From positions 1 to 42,946 of the forward strand of contig JBGPOP010000036.1 of assembly GCA_041488095.1 (NCBI GenBank): DNA of 42,946 nucleotides. Direction: 5' to 3'. Of the stretch, positions 24,549 through 33,441 are shown piece after piece. The notes beneath the pieces were generated by a model. That model made no database searches. It was given only the letters and a program-made list of their open reading frames with translations, and was not told the DNA's origin. The first letter of the stretch is position 1; each line of letters starts with the position of its first letter. Source of the stretch: DASYPQ01 sp041488095 (GTDB lineage: Bacteria; Planctomycetota; UBA1135; GCA-002686595). Made by a program: the position numbers and the translations under genes.

Positions 24549-27215
24549 TCACGGCCGCACGACGTTCATCTCGCCCTGCACGAGCACGAGCGGGACGCGG
24601 CGCACTTCCTTCTTCTCCTTCAGGAGCACGAGCGTGCGCGCTTCTTCTCCGACGACCAGCACCTTCGAACGTCCACCGACCAGCTTGATCGTGTCGACCC
24701 TCATGCTCGAGTTGCCTTCGAAGACATGGATCGGCACTTCGTGCCCGTCCGTATCGACGACGCGCACCTCGTCGGCGGTTTCGGGCGCGATCTCGACCTG
24801 GAAGTGATGACGGAGCGCAACGTGGATCACGATCTCGTCGAGCTTGCCGTGCGCCGCAGCCTCGATCCCTCCCGCGTCCTTGCGACCCCAATCGAGCGGA
24901 AGGATGCCATCGCTCGTGATCTTGAGATAGACCTTCTCGCGCGGCAGCCTGGCGAACGAGAAACGGCCCTCGGCGTCGGTGACCACCGGTTGCGAATTGA
25001 TGCCGAAGGTCGACCGACTGTGCTCGTCGATCTGCACCGCCATCACGTCGTGGTTCGGTGACAAGGTGACGCCTGCGACGGGCTGGCCCCCGTTCGTCAT
25101 CACTCTTCCACGGACGTTCTCGAGATACGGGTTCTTCGGCAAGCGGATCGACACGTTGCTTCGGCCGGCGGAGATCGGCTCGGTCTCGACACGCAAGAGC
25201 GTCGACGGATCGAGCGCTGCAACGCGGTACGCGCGGTCGAGCAGGCCTTCTATCTTGAACCGACCTCCAGCGTCGGTCCTGACGAACGTCCAGAACACGC
25301 TCGACGTGTCCTTCAACAAGTCCTCGGGTTGGCGGCCTTCGGGCGCGTTCGCCATGAGCTTCTCGAGATCGGCGCGCACCGCGGCGCCCACGAGCATTCC
25401 CTCGACGTGCGTCGGCACCTCGTCGAACGCGCCGAAGAACGTCGGATCGGCGACGAACACCTTGAACCCGCCTTGCGGTCGATCTTCGTCGTCGACGACG
25501 CGACCGGAGATCGACAGCGGCGCCGGTCCGAGTTGCAGCCTGACGAACTCGCCCTCGTCAGCGCGTCCACTCTGCACGACGGCGCTCGCGTCCTGGATCG
25601 CGGGTTGATGGCCTTCTTTCACCGCGATCCAGGGTGTCTTCGCCCCCTGCGTCGGGATCTCGATCGCGAACGCACCGTTGTCGTCGCTGATCACGAGAGC
25701 CTGGCGCCCGAGCGTGACGCGTGCACCGGGCACGAGCCTCCCGCGCTCGTCGACCACTTGCCCGGCGACCATTCCGGGTCTCCGTTCCGGCCGGCGCAGG
25801 ACGATTTCGAGCGCATGATCGGAAACGTCCGGAGCCGGCTGCGAGACAGGGACGTAACCGTCCAGGGCGACCTGCAATTTCGCGCTGTCGATGCGAGGAG
25901 CATCGCTCAGCTCGAAGCGACCTTGCGCATCGCTCTCCGCGACCCAGCCGCGCTCGGTCGAGCTGTCGAGGATGTGAGGAAACGCGATGCGCAGGTCGCG
26001 CGGGACCTGGATCTCGATGCGCGCCTGGGCGAGCGGCCGGCCAGCCGCATCGATCACGCGGCCAGAATGCTCGAGATGCGGCGCGACGACGATCACGTGC
26101 TCCGATGTCGACGAGACAGGACCGCACAAGCTCGAGAGCACCGTCGTCCATCGGTCGTCGGAAACTGCGAGCTCACCTTGCGCCTTCGGCAGCGGAATCT
26201 CGAAACCTCCGGAGGCGTCGGTCGTCGCCGCGGGCGCGTCCTCGGGAATCTTCGGCTTCGGGACGTTGAACTCCCGCGCGGAGATCTCCTTCCGGCCTGC
26301 GCTGAAGTAGACGCGAAGGCCGGCCTGCGGGCGCACGGTCGCATCGAGAACCCGTCCGTGCAGGCGCTCGATCGGCGCAGCCACGGCCGGCGATTCTGGT
26401 TTCTTCGATTCGATCGGCGCGCGCGCGGCCTGGCGCTCCTCGCGCGGCACATCGGCGATCCACGGAGCTCCCTTCGCCTCCTGGTCGACCCCAGGCGCAG
26501 CGGCAAGCGCCTCGATCTTGGGCGCGGAGGCGAGCGCAGGCTCAGCCGCCTTGTGCGACGGCCAGAGGGCAACGAGACCGCAAGCGATCGCCGTTGCAGC
26601 GATCGCGATCTTGATGTTCGTGCTCACGAAAAGTGCTCCAAGCGTCGTGGCGGTCGCGCCGCCCGTGGTTCGAGTCAGTGGAATCAACGCCGGAAGCCAT
26701 GAGCGCCCGTCGCCGCCGTGATCGTGATCGAGGCGCGCGCGCAGCTTGTCGAGTCCGCGTGCGAGCCGCGTCTTGACGGTCGCGACCGGAACCCGTTGCC
26801 GGTGCGCGATCGCGCTCGGCGAGAGCTCTTCGAAGAAGCGCTGCACGATCGTCTCGCGGTAGGGCTCGTCGAGATCCATGACGGCTTCGACGAGCGCGCG
26901 GTGCACGGAGAGCGCTTCGACGTGATCGAGCGTCGAGGGTTGCGCTTCGCTCTGCGCCGATCGCTCCTCGCGCGCGCTGCGGCGAGCGCTTCCGCGGCGA
27001 TTCTGGAGCACGAGGTTTTTCACGACGCTCGTCAGCCAGGCGCGGATGGGCCGGTCGGTTCCGGGAGGATGCTCGAGCGCCGCGAGACAAGCATCCTGCG
27101 CCACGTCGTCGGCGAGGTGCGCGTCCGAAGGGACGAGGCTGCGCGCCAACGCTCGCACCCAGCCAGCGTTCGCCAGCAGGGCGTCGGGATCGAAGGATCG
27201 GATCGGAGGGCTCAT
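24549..27215 (-). CDS. ECF sigma factor fused to a membrane segment and carboxypeptidase-regulatory-like repeats
   Basis: The 888-aa product is in three parts. Residues about 10-80 are sigma region 2 (ADDVAQDACLAALEH, RAWLTSVVKNLVLQNRR) and about 105-160 region 4 (LDEPYRETIVQRFFEELSPS, then VPVATVKTRLARGLDKLRAR). A transmembrane segment follows at about 201-218 (IKIAIAATAIACGLVALW). The rest, about 660 residues, is extracytoplasmic with several CarboxypepD_reg-type beta-sandwiches (LHGRVLDATVRPQAGLRVYF, HSGRVIDAAGRPLAQARIEI, VAGQVVDERGRLVPGARVTL, ISGRVVDDEDRPQGGFKVFV, VRGRVMTNGGQPVAGVTLSP). A tethered sigma factor implies release by proteolysis or direct membrane-side signalling; that is inference. 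The start at 27215 is chosen because its first 27 residues align without gaps to the paralogue starting at 42561; earlier in-frame ATGs exist at 27242 and 27233. Confidence 0.9.
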   Translation of the reverse strand: MSPPIRSFDPDALLANAGWVRALARSLVPSDAHLADDVAQDACLAALEHPPGTDRPIRAWLTSVVKNLVLQNRRGSARRSAREERSAQSEAQPSTLDHVEALSVHRALVEAVMDLDEPYRETIVQRFFEELSPSAIAHRQRVPVATVKTRLARGLDKLRARLDHDHGGDGRSWLPALIPLTRTTGGATATTLGALFVSTNIKIAIAATAIACGLVALWPSHKAAEPALASAPKIEALAAAPGVDQEAKGAPWIADVPREERQAARAPIESKKPESPAVAAPIERLHGRVLDATVRPQAGLRVYFSAGRKEISAREFNVPKPKIPEDAPAATTDASGGFEIPLPKAQGELAVSDDRWTTVLSSLCGPVSSTSEHVIVVAPHLEHSGRVIDAAGRPLAQARIEIQVPRDLRIAFPHILDSSTERGWVAESDAQGRFELSDAPRIDSAKLQVALDGYVPVSQPAPDVSDHALEIVLRRPERRPGMVAGQVVDERGRLVPGARVTLGRQALVISDDNGAFAIEIPTQGAKTPWIAVKEGHQPAIQDASAVVQSGRADEGEFVRLQLGPAPLSISGRVVDDEDRPQGGFKVFVADPTFFGAFDEVPTHVEGMLVGAAVRADLEKLMANAPEGRQPEDLLKDTSSVFWTFVRTDAGGRFKIEGLLDRAYRVAALDPSTLLRVETEPISAGRSNVSIRLPKNPYLENVRGRVMTNGGQPVAGVTLSPNHDVMAVQIDEHSRSTFGINSQPVVTDAEGRFSFARLPREKVYLKITSDGILPLDWGRKDAGGIEAAAHGKLDEIVIHVALRHHFQVEIAPETADEVRVVDTDGHEVPIHVFEGNSSMRVDTIKLVGGRSKVLVVGEEARTLVLLKEKKEVRRVPLVLVQGEMNVVRP

Positions 27216-27433
27216 GGCTTCAGGAGAACTCATGCCGCACATGGCATCCAGGATTCAACATTCTGCCGCAGTGCGGTCATTTCGATCGCCCTTGGGGAAC
27301 GCCGACCCAGACTCGCGGGATCAAGCTTCGCGTGAGCCGGCGTGCCGCTCCTCCCCGACCTGGTGTGGGCCTGCGGGATCGGGGCGGTCATCGCGCGAAG
27401 CAGGGACCGCGATGGAACCGGATCAGCAGGGGC

Positions 27434-27439
27434 TTGACA
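27434..27439 (+). promoter_or_regulatory. Possible -35 element (TTGACA)
   Basis: A consensus TTGACA lies 58 nt before the ATG at 27497, in the divergent gap after the sigma fusion. No -10 box sits at 16-18 nt; the nearest candidate (TAGGGT) is 24 nt away, so this is only suggestive. Confidence 0.25.
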
Positions 27440-27496
27440 ATGCGCAAGCCTGTGCGCGTCCTGTAGGGTCGAGTCGCTTTCCCCTCGGAGGTTTTC

Positions 27497-28057
27497 ATGG
27501 TCGCATGGTCACAGCTCATTCTTCCCATCCTGCTCTCGGGCGTTCTCGTGTTCGTGGTCAGCTCGGTCATGCACACCGTGCTCAAGTACCACCACCGCGA
27601 TGTGAAAAAGCTCAGCAATGAAGACGATGTGCGCGCCGCAATCCGCAAAGGCAACGCGACGGCAGGCATGTACTTCATCCCGTACTGCGCCGATCACAAG
27701 GAGATGAAGTCGCCCGAAGGCATGCGCAAGCTGGAGGAAGGCCCGATCGGCCTGCTCGTGCTGCGGCCGGCTGGACCGATCAAGATGGGATCCTTCCTGG
27801 TCCAGTGGGTGGCCTACGCGCTCGTCGTGTCGGCCCTGGCCGCGTACGTCGCGCACAGCACACTCCAGAGCGGGGCGACGTATCTCGCAGTGTTCCGGGT
27901 CGTAGGTGCGTCGGCCTGGCTCGCGTACGCGTGGCAATCCCCTTCCGACTCGATCTGGAAGGGCCAACCGTGGCCCGTCACCATCAAGGTGCTTCTCGAC
28001 GGCCTCGTGTATGCTGCGTTGACGGCGGGCGCGTTCGGGTGGTTGTGGCCGCGCTAG
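27497..28057 (+). CDS. Conserved-looking membrane protein with about four spans
   Basis: The 186-aa product has an N-terminal span (LILPILLSGVLVFVVSSVMH), then a polar loop of about 70 residues with KYHHRDVKKLSNEDDVRAAI and YFIPYCADHKEMKSPEGMRK. Three more spans follow (FLVQWVAYALVVSALAAYVA, LAVFRVVGASAWLAYAW, VLLDGLVYAALTAGAFGWLW). I recognise the overall type but no named family; the His/Cys/Asp-rich loop could hold a metal but this is untested. ATG at 27497 has GGAGG at 27487-27491, a strong site. It is divergent from the sigma fusion and convergent with the thioredoxin-like gene, with a hairpin between. Confidence 0.85.
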   Translation: MVAWSQLILPILLSGVLVFVVSSVMHTVLKYHHRDVKKLSNEDDVRAAIRKGNATAGMYFIPYCADHKEMKSPEGMRKLEEGPIGLLVLRPAGPIKMGSFLVQWVAYALVVSALAAYVAHSTLQSGATYLAVFRVVGASAWLAYAWQSPSDSIWKGQPWPVTIKVLLDGLVYAALTAGAFGWLWPR

Positions 28058-28121
28058 CGTGCCTGGGTCGGATCGCCGAGACTCCGTGTCCTCCTCTCCC
28101 CGCCTCGCGCGCGGAAGGGCA

Positions 28122-28138
28122 GCTGACACGCGGTCAGC
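28122..28138. terminator. Hairpin between convergent genes
   Basis: GCTGAC (28122-28127), loop ACGCG, GTCAGC (28133-28138), between a plus-strand stop at 28057 and a minus-strand stop at 28168. Symmetric, so it could serve either direction, but no T-run follows. Confidence 0.35.
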
Positions 28139-28167
28139 CCAGGGTGTGCGGGGATCGTCGTGCCCAG

Positions 28168-29850
28168 CTATTTCCTGGTCGATTCCTTCTCGAGCGCCTT
28201 CCTCAACTCGACCTCGCTCGCCTCCCCGACGAGACGCCCATCCGGATCGATGAGGATCGTCGTCGGGAACGCACGGACGCCGTACCGCTTCACCGTCTCC
28301 CCGCTCGCGTCGAGCAGGATCGGGAACGGCAGGTCGCGGCCCTTCCAGTGCTTCCTCTTGATCTCGGCGAGCTTCTCGTCCAGCTCGGCGAAGCTCTTCA
28401 CGGTCGCGTCGTGGAAGGCGAGGATCTCGAAGCGGTCGCTCTTCTACTTCTCGTAGAAGTCGATGAGGCGCGGCAGACTGCCGCCCACGCAGGGCGTTCA
28501 CCAGTGGCCCCAGAACTCGACGAGCAGCCACCTGCCCCGGAAGTCGGCGATGGCGCTCTTCTCGAGCGCAACGCCGCGCGCCGCAGTGACCTTCCAGGGC
28601 GGCAGCTCCTTGCCCTTGTGTTGCGCGAGGAACGTCGCGTGAAGGTCGATCTCGCCCAAGTCCAGGTCGGGAGCATCCGAGGAAAGTGTGATCTCTCCCG
28701 TTCGACCTTCCACGTCCTGACCGTACGCGTTCCAGCCGTACGATGAGGCCGGGAGCAGAACGTCGAAATCGGCCTTCCGGGATGAGCACTGCGCGATGCG
28801 AATGTCGCCCGGTTCCAGGTTCCAGTAGGTGTTGGTCCAAGGCACGGCCCGGCCGAGATCCTTGCTCGCGATTCGGCCGTGGACGCGGATCGAACGCTTC
28901 ACTCGAATGAGGAGGTCCGTCGTCGGGCCATCTTTCGAGATTTCGACGAGCCCGGCGAGCATGCGGTCGCCCGAGAAGGCAGCCAGCCAGAATCCCTGCT
29001 CCTGAGCATCGATGGGGCCGTCGAAGCGGCCGTCCTGGTCGCAGTCGAGACCGCGGAAGGGCGAACCCGAGGGCGACTGATCGAAAGTCCAGAAGTTCGC
29101 GACTTGCGCGCCCGCCACGGCCCGACCTTCCGCATCGACGACCCTGCCTGCGATTCGGGTGCCCGCCTCGAGCTTGAGCTCGATGCCGACGCTTCCCGCG
29201 TCGAAGGGTCCCGCGGAGGCGTCGATGAAATCCGGCCTGCCGATCGCGTTGAAGTAGAGCTTCCACGGACCGAGAGGGCCGAGGACGAAAACGCCTCGAT
29301 CGTCGCTCGATGTGGCGAGGATGCCGGGAGTCTCCACGCTGAAACCACTGACGTAGCGCTTCCCCGCTGGGCTCCCGTCCGGCTTCTGCACGACGCCGCG
29401 AATGAAAAGCCCACGTGAGGCCTTCAGGGAGCATTCGTGCTCCTTGGCTCCGGCGGGGATCTCGAGAGCCACGGCGAGAGGAGCGACATCGTTCTCGTTC
29501 GGCGGATCCGAATACTCTCTTACGGGTGCCGGCCCCAGCCAGAAGCGGCCCGTCGGAACCCCATCGAAGCGGAATCGTCCTTCACCGTCCGTTTCCGCCG
29601 ATGTGATGAGATTCCCCTGGTCAGCGTTCTGAAGGTAGCAGGTAGCTGCTCCGGGCTGCTGCTCCTCTGCGATCGTCCCGCGGAGGAGCCACAGCGCGCG
29701 ATGCGCGACCGGACGCTCGAATTGATCCAGCGCCCTCCCGCGCAAGACCGCACCGCCTGAATCGTGAGGGGGGGTTTCCTGCTGCGGCGACGAGCACGAC
29801 CATCCGAGCGAGAGGAACAGACCCACGCAGAGCATCCACGAGCGGATCAC
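28168..29850 (-). CDS. Exported carboxypeptidase-regulatory/TlpA-like thioredoxin with in-frame UGA at the first active-site Cys and a later UAG
   Basis: The N-terminus is a signal peptide (SWMLCVGLFLSLGW), followed by CarboxypepD_reg-like sandwiches (LRGRALDQFERPVAHRALWL, IRGVVQKPDGSPAGKRYVSG, IAGRVVDAEGRAVAGAQVAN). A TlpA/thioredoxin domain follows. Its active site reads LLVEFWGHW-UGA-TPC, so UGA (28498-28500) replaces the first Cys of WCxxC while the second Cys (28489-28491) is kept. Translation stays open for 17 codons to UAG (28444-28446), then continues in the same frame through RFEILAFHD, FPILLDASGETVKRYGVRAF and PTTILIDPDGRLVGE (with the cis-Pro) to 28168. Without the two stops it would be 560 codons. 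GTG at 29850 has AAGGAGGTG just upstream and decides the start. It may be a selenocysteine protein plus one error or lesion, or a pseudogene. Family role: envelope thiol-disulfide exchange. Confidence 0.8.
28467..28486 (-). promoter_or_regulatory. Stem-loop just downstream of the UGA, possible bacterial SECIS
   Basis: On the minus strand GCGGCA and TGCCGC form a perfect 6-bp stem with loop GTC, extendable by two G-C pairs across a one-base bulge. The apical G is about 22 nt after the U of the UGA. Bacterial SECIS elements are stem-loops directly after the UGA with a G in the apical loop at roughly this distance. The fit is suggestive, but GC-rich coding DNA makes such stems often. Confidence 0.3.
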
Positions 29851-30042
29851 GGACACCTCCTTCCGTTCTTGAGGATTGTACCGAGGCATTCATCGAGCAG
29901 CTCCGTCAGTGGCCGCTTCAGGACTTCCTCGTCGCTCGTGTTCACCTGGATGGCCAGCGCGATCCGCGGCCCCTCGTGAGCCTGTCCCCGAAAGCTGATC
30001 CATTCGGTGTGGGGGACCCTGGGTTCTCCTCCCCCTGATCGA
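29851..30042. other. Intergenic stretch between the thioredoxin-like gene and the CHASE/PAS kinase
   Basis: No gene or clear terminator seen apart from the ribosome-binding site AAGGAGG of the thioredoxin-like gene (29854-29862 on the complementary strand). Confidence 0.4.
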
Positions 30043-33000
30043 CTACGCCACGGCGGAAGAGGCTTTGTCGCACTCTACAGCCATCGGAGGCGCCACCCTC
30101 GCGCTCTTCTTCCCCATCCAGTGCTCGCACGCGGCCAGGAGCGCCGACTTTTCGATGGGCTTGGTGGCGTAGTGGTCGCATCCCGCCGCGAGGCACTTGT
30201 CCAGGTCCTCGGCCATCGCGTGCGCGGTCAGGGCCACGATCGCCAAGGTCGAGCCCCTGGCGCGCAGGGTGCGGGCGAGCGTGTACCCGTCCATCTCGGG
30301 CATCTGCATGTCGGTCAGGAGCAGGTCGTATGCGTTCCCCGCCGCTTCGGCCTGGTCGAGCATCTTCAGCGCGATCTTGCCGTGTTCGGCAACGTCCACG
30401 TCGGCCCCGGCCTTCTTGAGGTGCAAGGCGATGAGCCGCCGATTGACCGGGCCGTCCTCGACCAGCAGGATGCGGCCTCGGAGCGAGATCGCCGCGACGA
30501 CGGCCTTGGGGGTCGGGGCGGTCTTCACTACGTCGAAGCTCGCGACCATCGAGCATCCCACGACCGGCTCCAGCGGCAGGTCCACCCGGAAACACGATCC
30601 CCGGCCCGGCTCGGTGCGGGCCAGCGTCACGTCGCCGCCCATGAGCCGGGCCAGGCGGCGGCTGATCACCAGGCCCAGGCCGGTGCCGCCCAACGTGCGC
30701 GTCATGGTGCTGTCGCCCTGCGTGAAGGCGGCGAAGAGCCGCCCCGCCTGCTCGGGGGTCAGGCCGGGGCCGGTGTCCTCCACGTCGATCACCAATCTCT
30801 GCGCATCGCCGCACGTCTCGGCGCGGGCGATGAGGGTCACGCTCCCCGCCTCGGTGAACTTGACGGCGTTTCCCGCCAGGTTCATGAGGACCTGACGCAG
30901 CCGCGTGGGATCGATCAGCACGCGCTCGGGCAGGGGCGTACCCAGCCGCAGGCTCAGGACCACGCCCTTGCCCGCCGCCTGCGGACGCACCAGGCTCTCG
31001 ACCTCCGTGAGCAGGTGGATCAGCGGGACCTCGATCCTCTCGACCGTCATCCTGTGCGCCTCGATCCTGGAGAGGTCGAGGATGTCGTTGATGACGGCCA
31101 TGAGGTGCATCCCGGCGCCGCGGATCGTGTCGATGATCTCCAGCCGCCGCGGCCGGGCCTTGGCCATGTCGCCGTCCTCGCGCAGGAGGTCGGCGTACCC
31201 CAGGATCGCCGTCATGGGCGTTCGGATCTCGTGGCTCATGTTGGCCAGGAACTCGCTCTTGGCCCGGCTGGCCGCCTCGGCGGCGACGCGGGCCACGACC
31301 AGCTCCTGCTCCACCCGCTTGCGCTCGGTGATGTCCATCCGGACGGCGATGTAGCCGGTGATCTTTCCCGCCGCGTCACGCACAGGGCCGATGGTGGTGT
31401 TGATCCAGTAGAGAGTGCTGTCCTTGGCCCTGTTGCAGACATCCCCCCGCCAGATGCCGCCCCCGGCGATGGTCCTCCACATCTCCACGAAGAACGCCTT
31501 GGGATGATGGCCCGAGTTGAGGATGCGGTGGTTGGATCCGATCAGCTCCTCGCGGCTGTACCCGCTGATCCGGCAGAAGGGCTCGTTGACCTCGGTGATC
31601 GTGCCCGAGACATCCGTCACGGCGATGATGGTCTGCTCGTCCAGCGCGCTCCGGTAGGCGGTGAGCGTAGCCAGGGTCGCTCGGGCGCCGGCCTCGCTGG
31701 CGCGCAGGTCCTTGGTCATCTCCTCCGCCAGGGCCAAAGCGCGGGCCCGGCCCGTCCCCAGCCCCCAGACCAGAACGGCCAGCAGGACGCTGATGAGCGC
31801 TCCGCCGTTCCCGACCAGGGCGGCCGTCGCGTGGTCCTGCTCGGCGTCGAAGGTCGGCGTGGTGCCGAGCCACAGCGTCCACTCCCGTCCCCCTACGGTG
31901 ATGACGGTCCGGACGTGGAACATCCGCGAGTCCTCGCCCGTCCCGGCCGGAGCGTCGGGGAGCGCGTGCGGCATGCCGTCGCCGTCGTACAGCAGCGTTG
32001 CGATCGTGGTCTCCCGCCCGTCGTAGACCTCCAACTCCAGCCGTCCGTCGGCCATGTGGGTCGCGCCGGCCAGGGTCTCCTCGATCGCCAGCGGCGCGTA
32101 GACCCAGCCGACCAGGTCGCGGCGGGGTTCTTCGGGCGTGGCCGGCTGCGTGCCGTGGCGGTACACGGGCAGGAGGAACAGGTAGCCGGAGCGGCAATTC
32201 GGGTCATGGAAGAGTGAGACCCGGCTCGAGAGCGTCGGCTCGCCTGTCAACAGGGCCCGCTCGGCCGCCTGGCGACGCACCCGATCGGCGGCGATGTCCA
32301 CACCCCACGCGGAGCGGTTCTGCTCCAGCGGCTCGATGAACTTGGTCACGTACAGCTCGGGCAGGTCTCCGGACGTGCGCACAGCGAAATCGGGCGCTCC
32401 GTCGGCTCGCTCGGCCGCGATGAAGGCGTCCAGCTCGTCACGCCGCACCCGTTGGATGAAGCCGTAGCCGAACGCCCCGGGGAACTCGTCCCGCAGGTTC
32501 CTGGACTTCACGTAGGCGCGGAACTCGTCGCGCCTGACCAACCTGCCGGCCTGGTACAGACCCCGCACCCCACACAGGCCGTAGGTGTAGACCTCGAGCC
32601 GGCGCTCGATCTCGGTCTTCATCTGCTCGGTCAGGCGCTCAAACCGGGCCTTGCCGGAAGCGTCGATCCCCTCCTGGATCTGCCACGCCCCGAACAGCGA
32701 GCCCCCCAGCCCGACCACCAGCACGGAAAGCGACGCTGCGACGCTGAGCCGCGTCGGTTTCGCCGACGGTGTGTCCACACCGCCGCGGCCCTGCGTGCGC
32801 CCATGGCCCGCACGTTTCGCGGCGGCGTTCATCCGCCACAGGATCAGCGGCCACGCCGAGAACGTCAGCAGCGCGGCATCCAGCAGCGCCTCGGTCATGC
32901 CGTCCACCTTCGGCGCGATCACTGGCAGCAGGAACATGACCGCGACCTCGACCAACGCGATGATCGCGAGGATCTCGGCAAAGAGACGGAAGGTCGGGGA

Positions 33001-33057
33001 AGCGGGTCTTATGGCGAGCCTCCTTGCGTCGGGCCGCCCCGCGGCAGCATGGGCCAT
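30043..33057 (-). CDS. CHASE/PAS hybrid sensor histidine kinase with receiver
   Basis: The 1004-aa product has two N-terminal spans (about 25-48 and 55-75) and another at about 107-125. An extracytoplasmic CHASE domain follows (YTYGLCGVRGLYQAGRLVRR, then SRVSLFHDPNC), then a span (ALISVLLAVLVWGLG). Next come a PAS domain (IIAVTDVSGTITEVNEPFCR, GYSREELIGSNHRILNSGHH), HisKA with FLANMSHEIRTPMTAILGY, HATPase (N-box LMNLAGNAVKF, G1 DVEDTGPGL, G2 GGTGLGLVISRR) and a C-terminal receiver (LLVEDGPVNRR, phospho-Asp in LLTDMQMPEMDG, KPIEK). All catalytic motifs are intact. ATG at 33057 is chosen because the frame before it (to 33345) has no domain. From the kinase core onward it is nearly identical to the protein at 33911-36118. 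Confidence 0.93.
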   Translation of the reverse strand: MAHAAAGRPDARRLAIRPASPTFRLFAEILAIIALVEVAVMFLLPVIAPKVDGMTEALLDAALLTFSAWPLILWRMNAAAKRAGHGRTQGRGGVDTPSAKPTRLSVAASLSVLVVGLGGSLFGAWQIQEGIDASGKARFERLTEQMKTEIERRLEVYTYGLCGVRGLYQAGRLVRRDEFRAYVKSRNLRDEFPGAFGYGFIQRVRRDELDAFIAAERADGAPDFAVRTSGDLPELYVTKFIEPLEQNRSAWGVDIAADRVRRQAAERALLTGEPTLSSRVSLFHDPNCRSGYLFLLPVYRHGTQPATPEEPRRDLVGWVYAPLAIEETLAGATHMADGRLELEVYDGRETTIATLLYDGDGMPHALPDAPAGTGEDSRMFHVRTVITVGGREWTLWLGTTPTFDAEQDHATAALVGNGGALISVLLAVLVWGLGTGRARALALAEEMTKDLRASEAGARATLATLTAYRSALDEQTIIAVTDVSGTITEVNEPFCRISGYSREELIGSNHRILNSGHHPKAFFVEMWRTIAGGGIWRGDVCNRAKDSTLYWINTTIGPVRDAAGKITGYIAVRMDITERKRVEQELVVARVAAEAASRAKSEFLANMSHEIRTPMTAILGYADLLREDGDMAKARPRRLEIIDTIRGAGMHLMAVINDILDLSRIEAHRMTVERIEVPLIHLLTEVESLVRPQAAGKGVVLSLRLGTPLPERVLIDPTRLRQVLMNLAGNAVKFTEAGSVTLIARAETCGDAQRLVIDVEDTGPGLTPEQAGRLFAAFTQGDSTMTRTLGGTGLGLVISRRLARLMGGDVTLARTEPGRGSCFRVDLPLEPVVGCSMVASFDVVKTAPTPKAVVAAISLRGRILLVEDGPVNRRLIALHLKKAGADVDVAEHGKIALKMLDQAEAAGNAYDLLLTDMQMPEMDGYTLARTLRARGSTLAIVALTAHAMAEDLDKCLAAGCDHYATKPIEKSALLAACEHWMGKKSARVAPPMAVECDKASSAVA

Positions 33058-33441
33058 GGTTCCAGGCGAACTGCGGGTTCGTGTTTCATGGAACAGCTCG
33101 GGATCCGTCCCTCTTATCGGCTCTTGGAGCGCATGGACCGGTGTCCCCCGCTCCAGGATTTCCCTGACACCTCTGTGCGAGTAGAAGGAGCGCAAGATGG
33201 AAGTGTCTGTGAGCAACAAGCGAAGAGAGCGGGAAGAGCGGAAGTGCGTAGGCGGCAGGCGTCCAATGCTTATCCCACGACAGACACCACCGGCGCAGGA
33301 TGGCCGTGCCGCGATGCGGGCCCAATTGGCCCCCTTTGTCTTCAAGACATTGCGGACCTGCCGCTTGTTCCAAGAAGACGCTCAAGGGTCGGAAGCGCGG
33401 GGCGAGGTGCTTCGGGAGCTAGGGCGGGGCCGCGGCCCGCG
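33058..33441. other. Gap between the BP74-like gene and the CHASE/PAS kinase
   Basis: The kinase frame stays open on the minus strand to 33345 but encodes nothing recognisable there. No RNA gene, repeat or clear promoter seen. Confidence 0.4.

Noticed and set aside
28444..28446. UAG read as pyrrolysine
   Set aside because: Pyrrolysine is largely confined to methylamine methyltransferases and needs pyl genes; a Tyr-to-stop change or sequencing error is far simpler.
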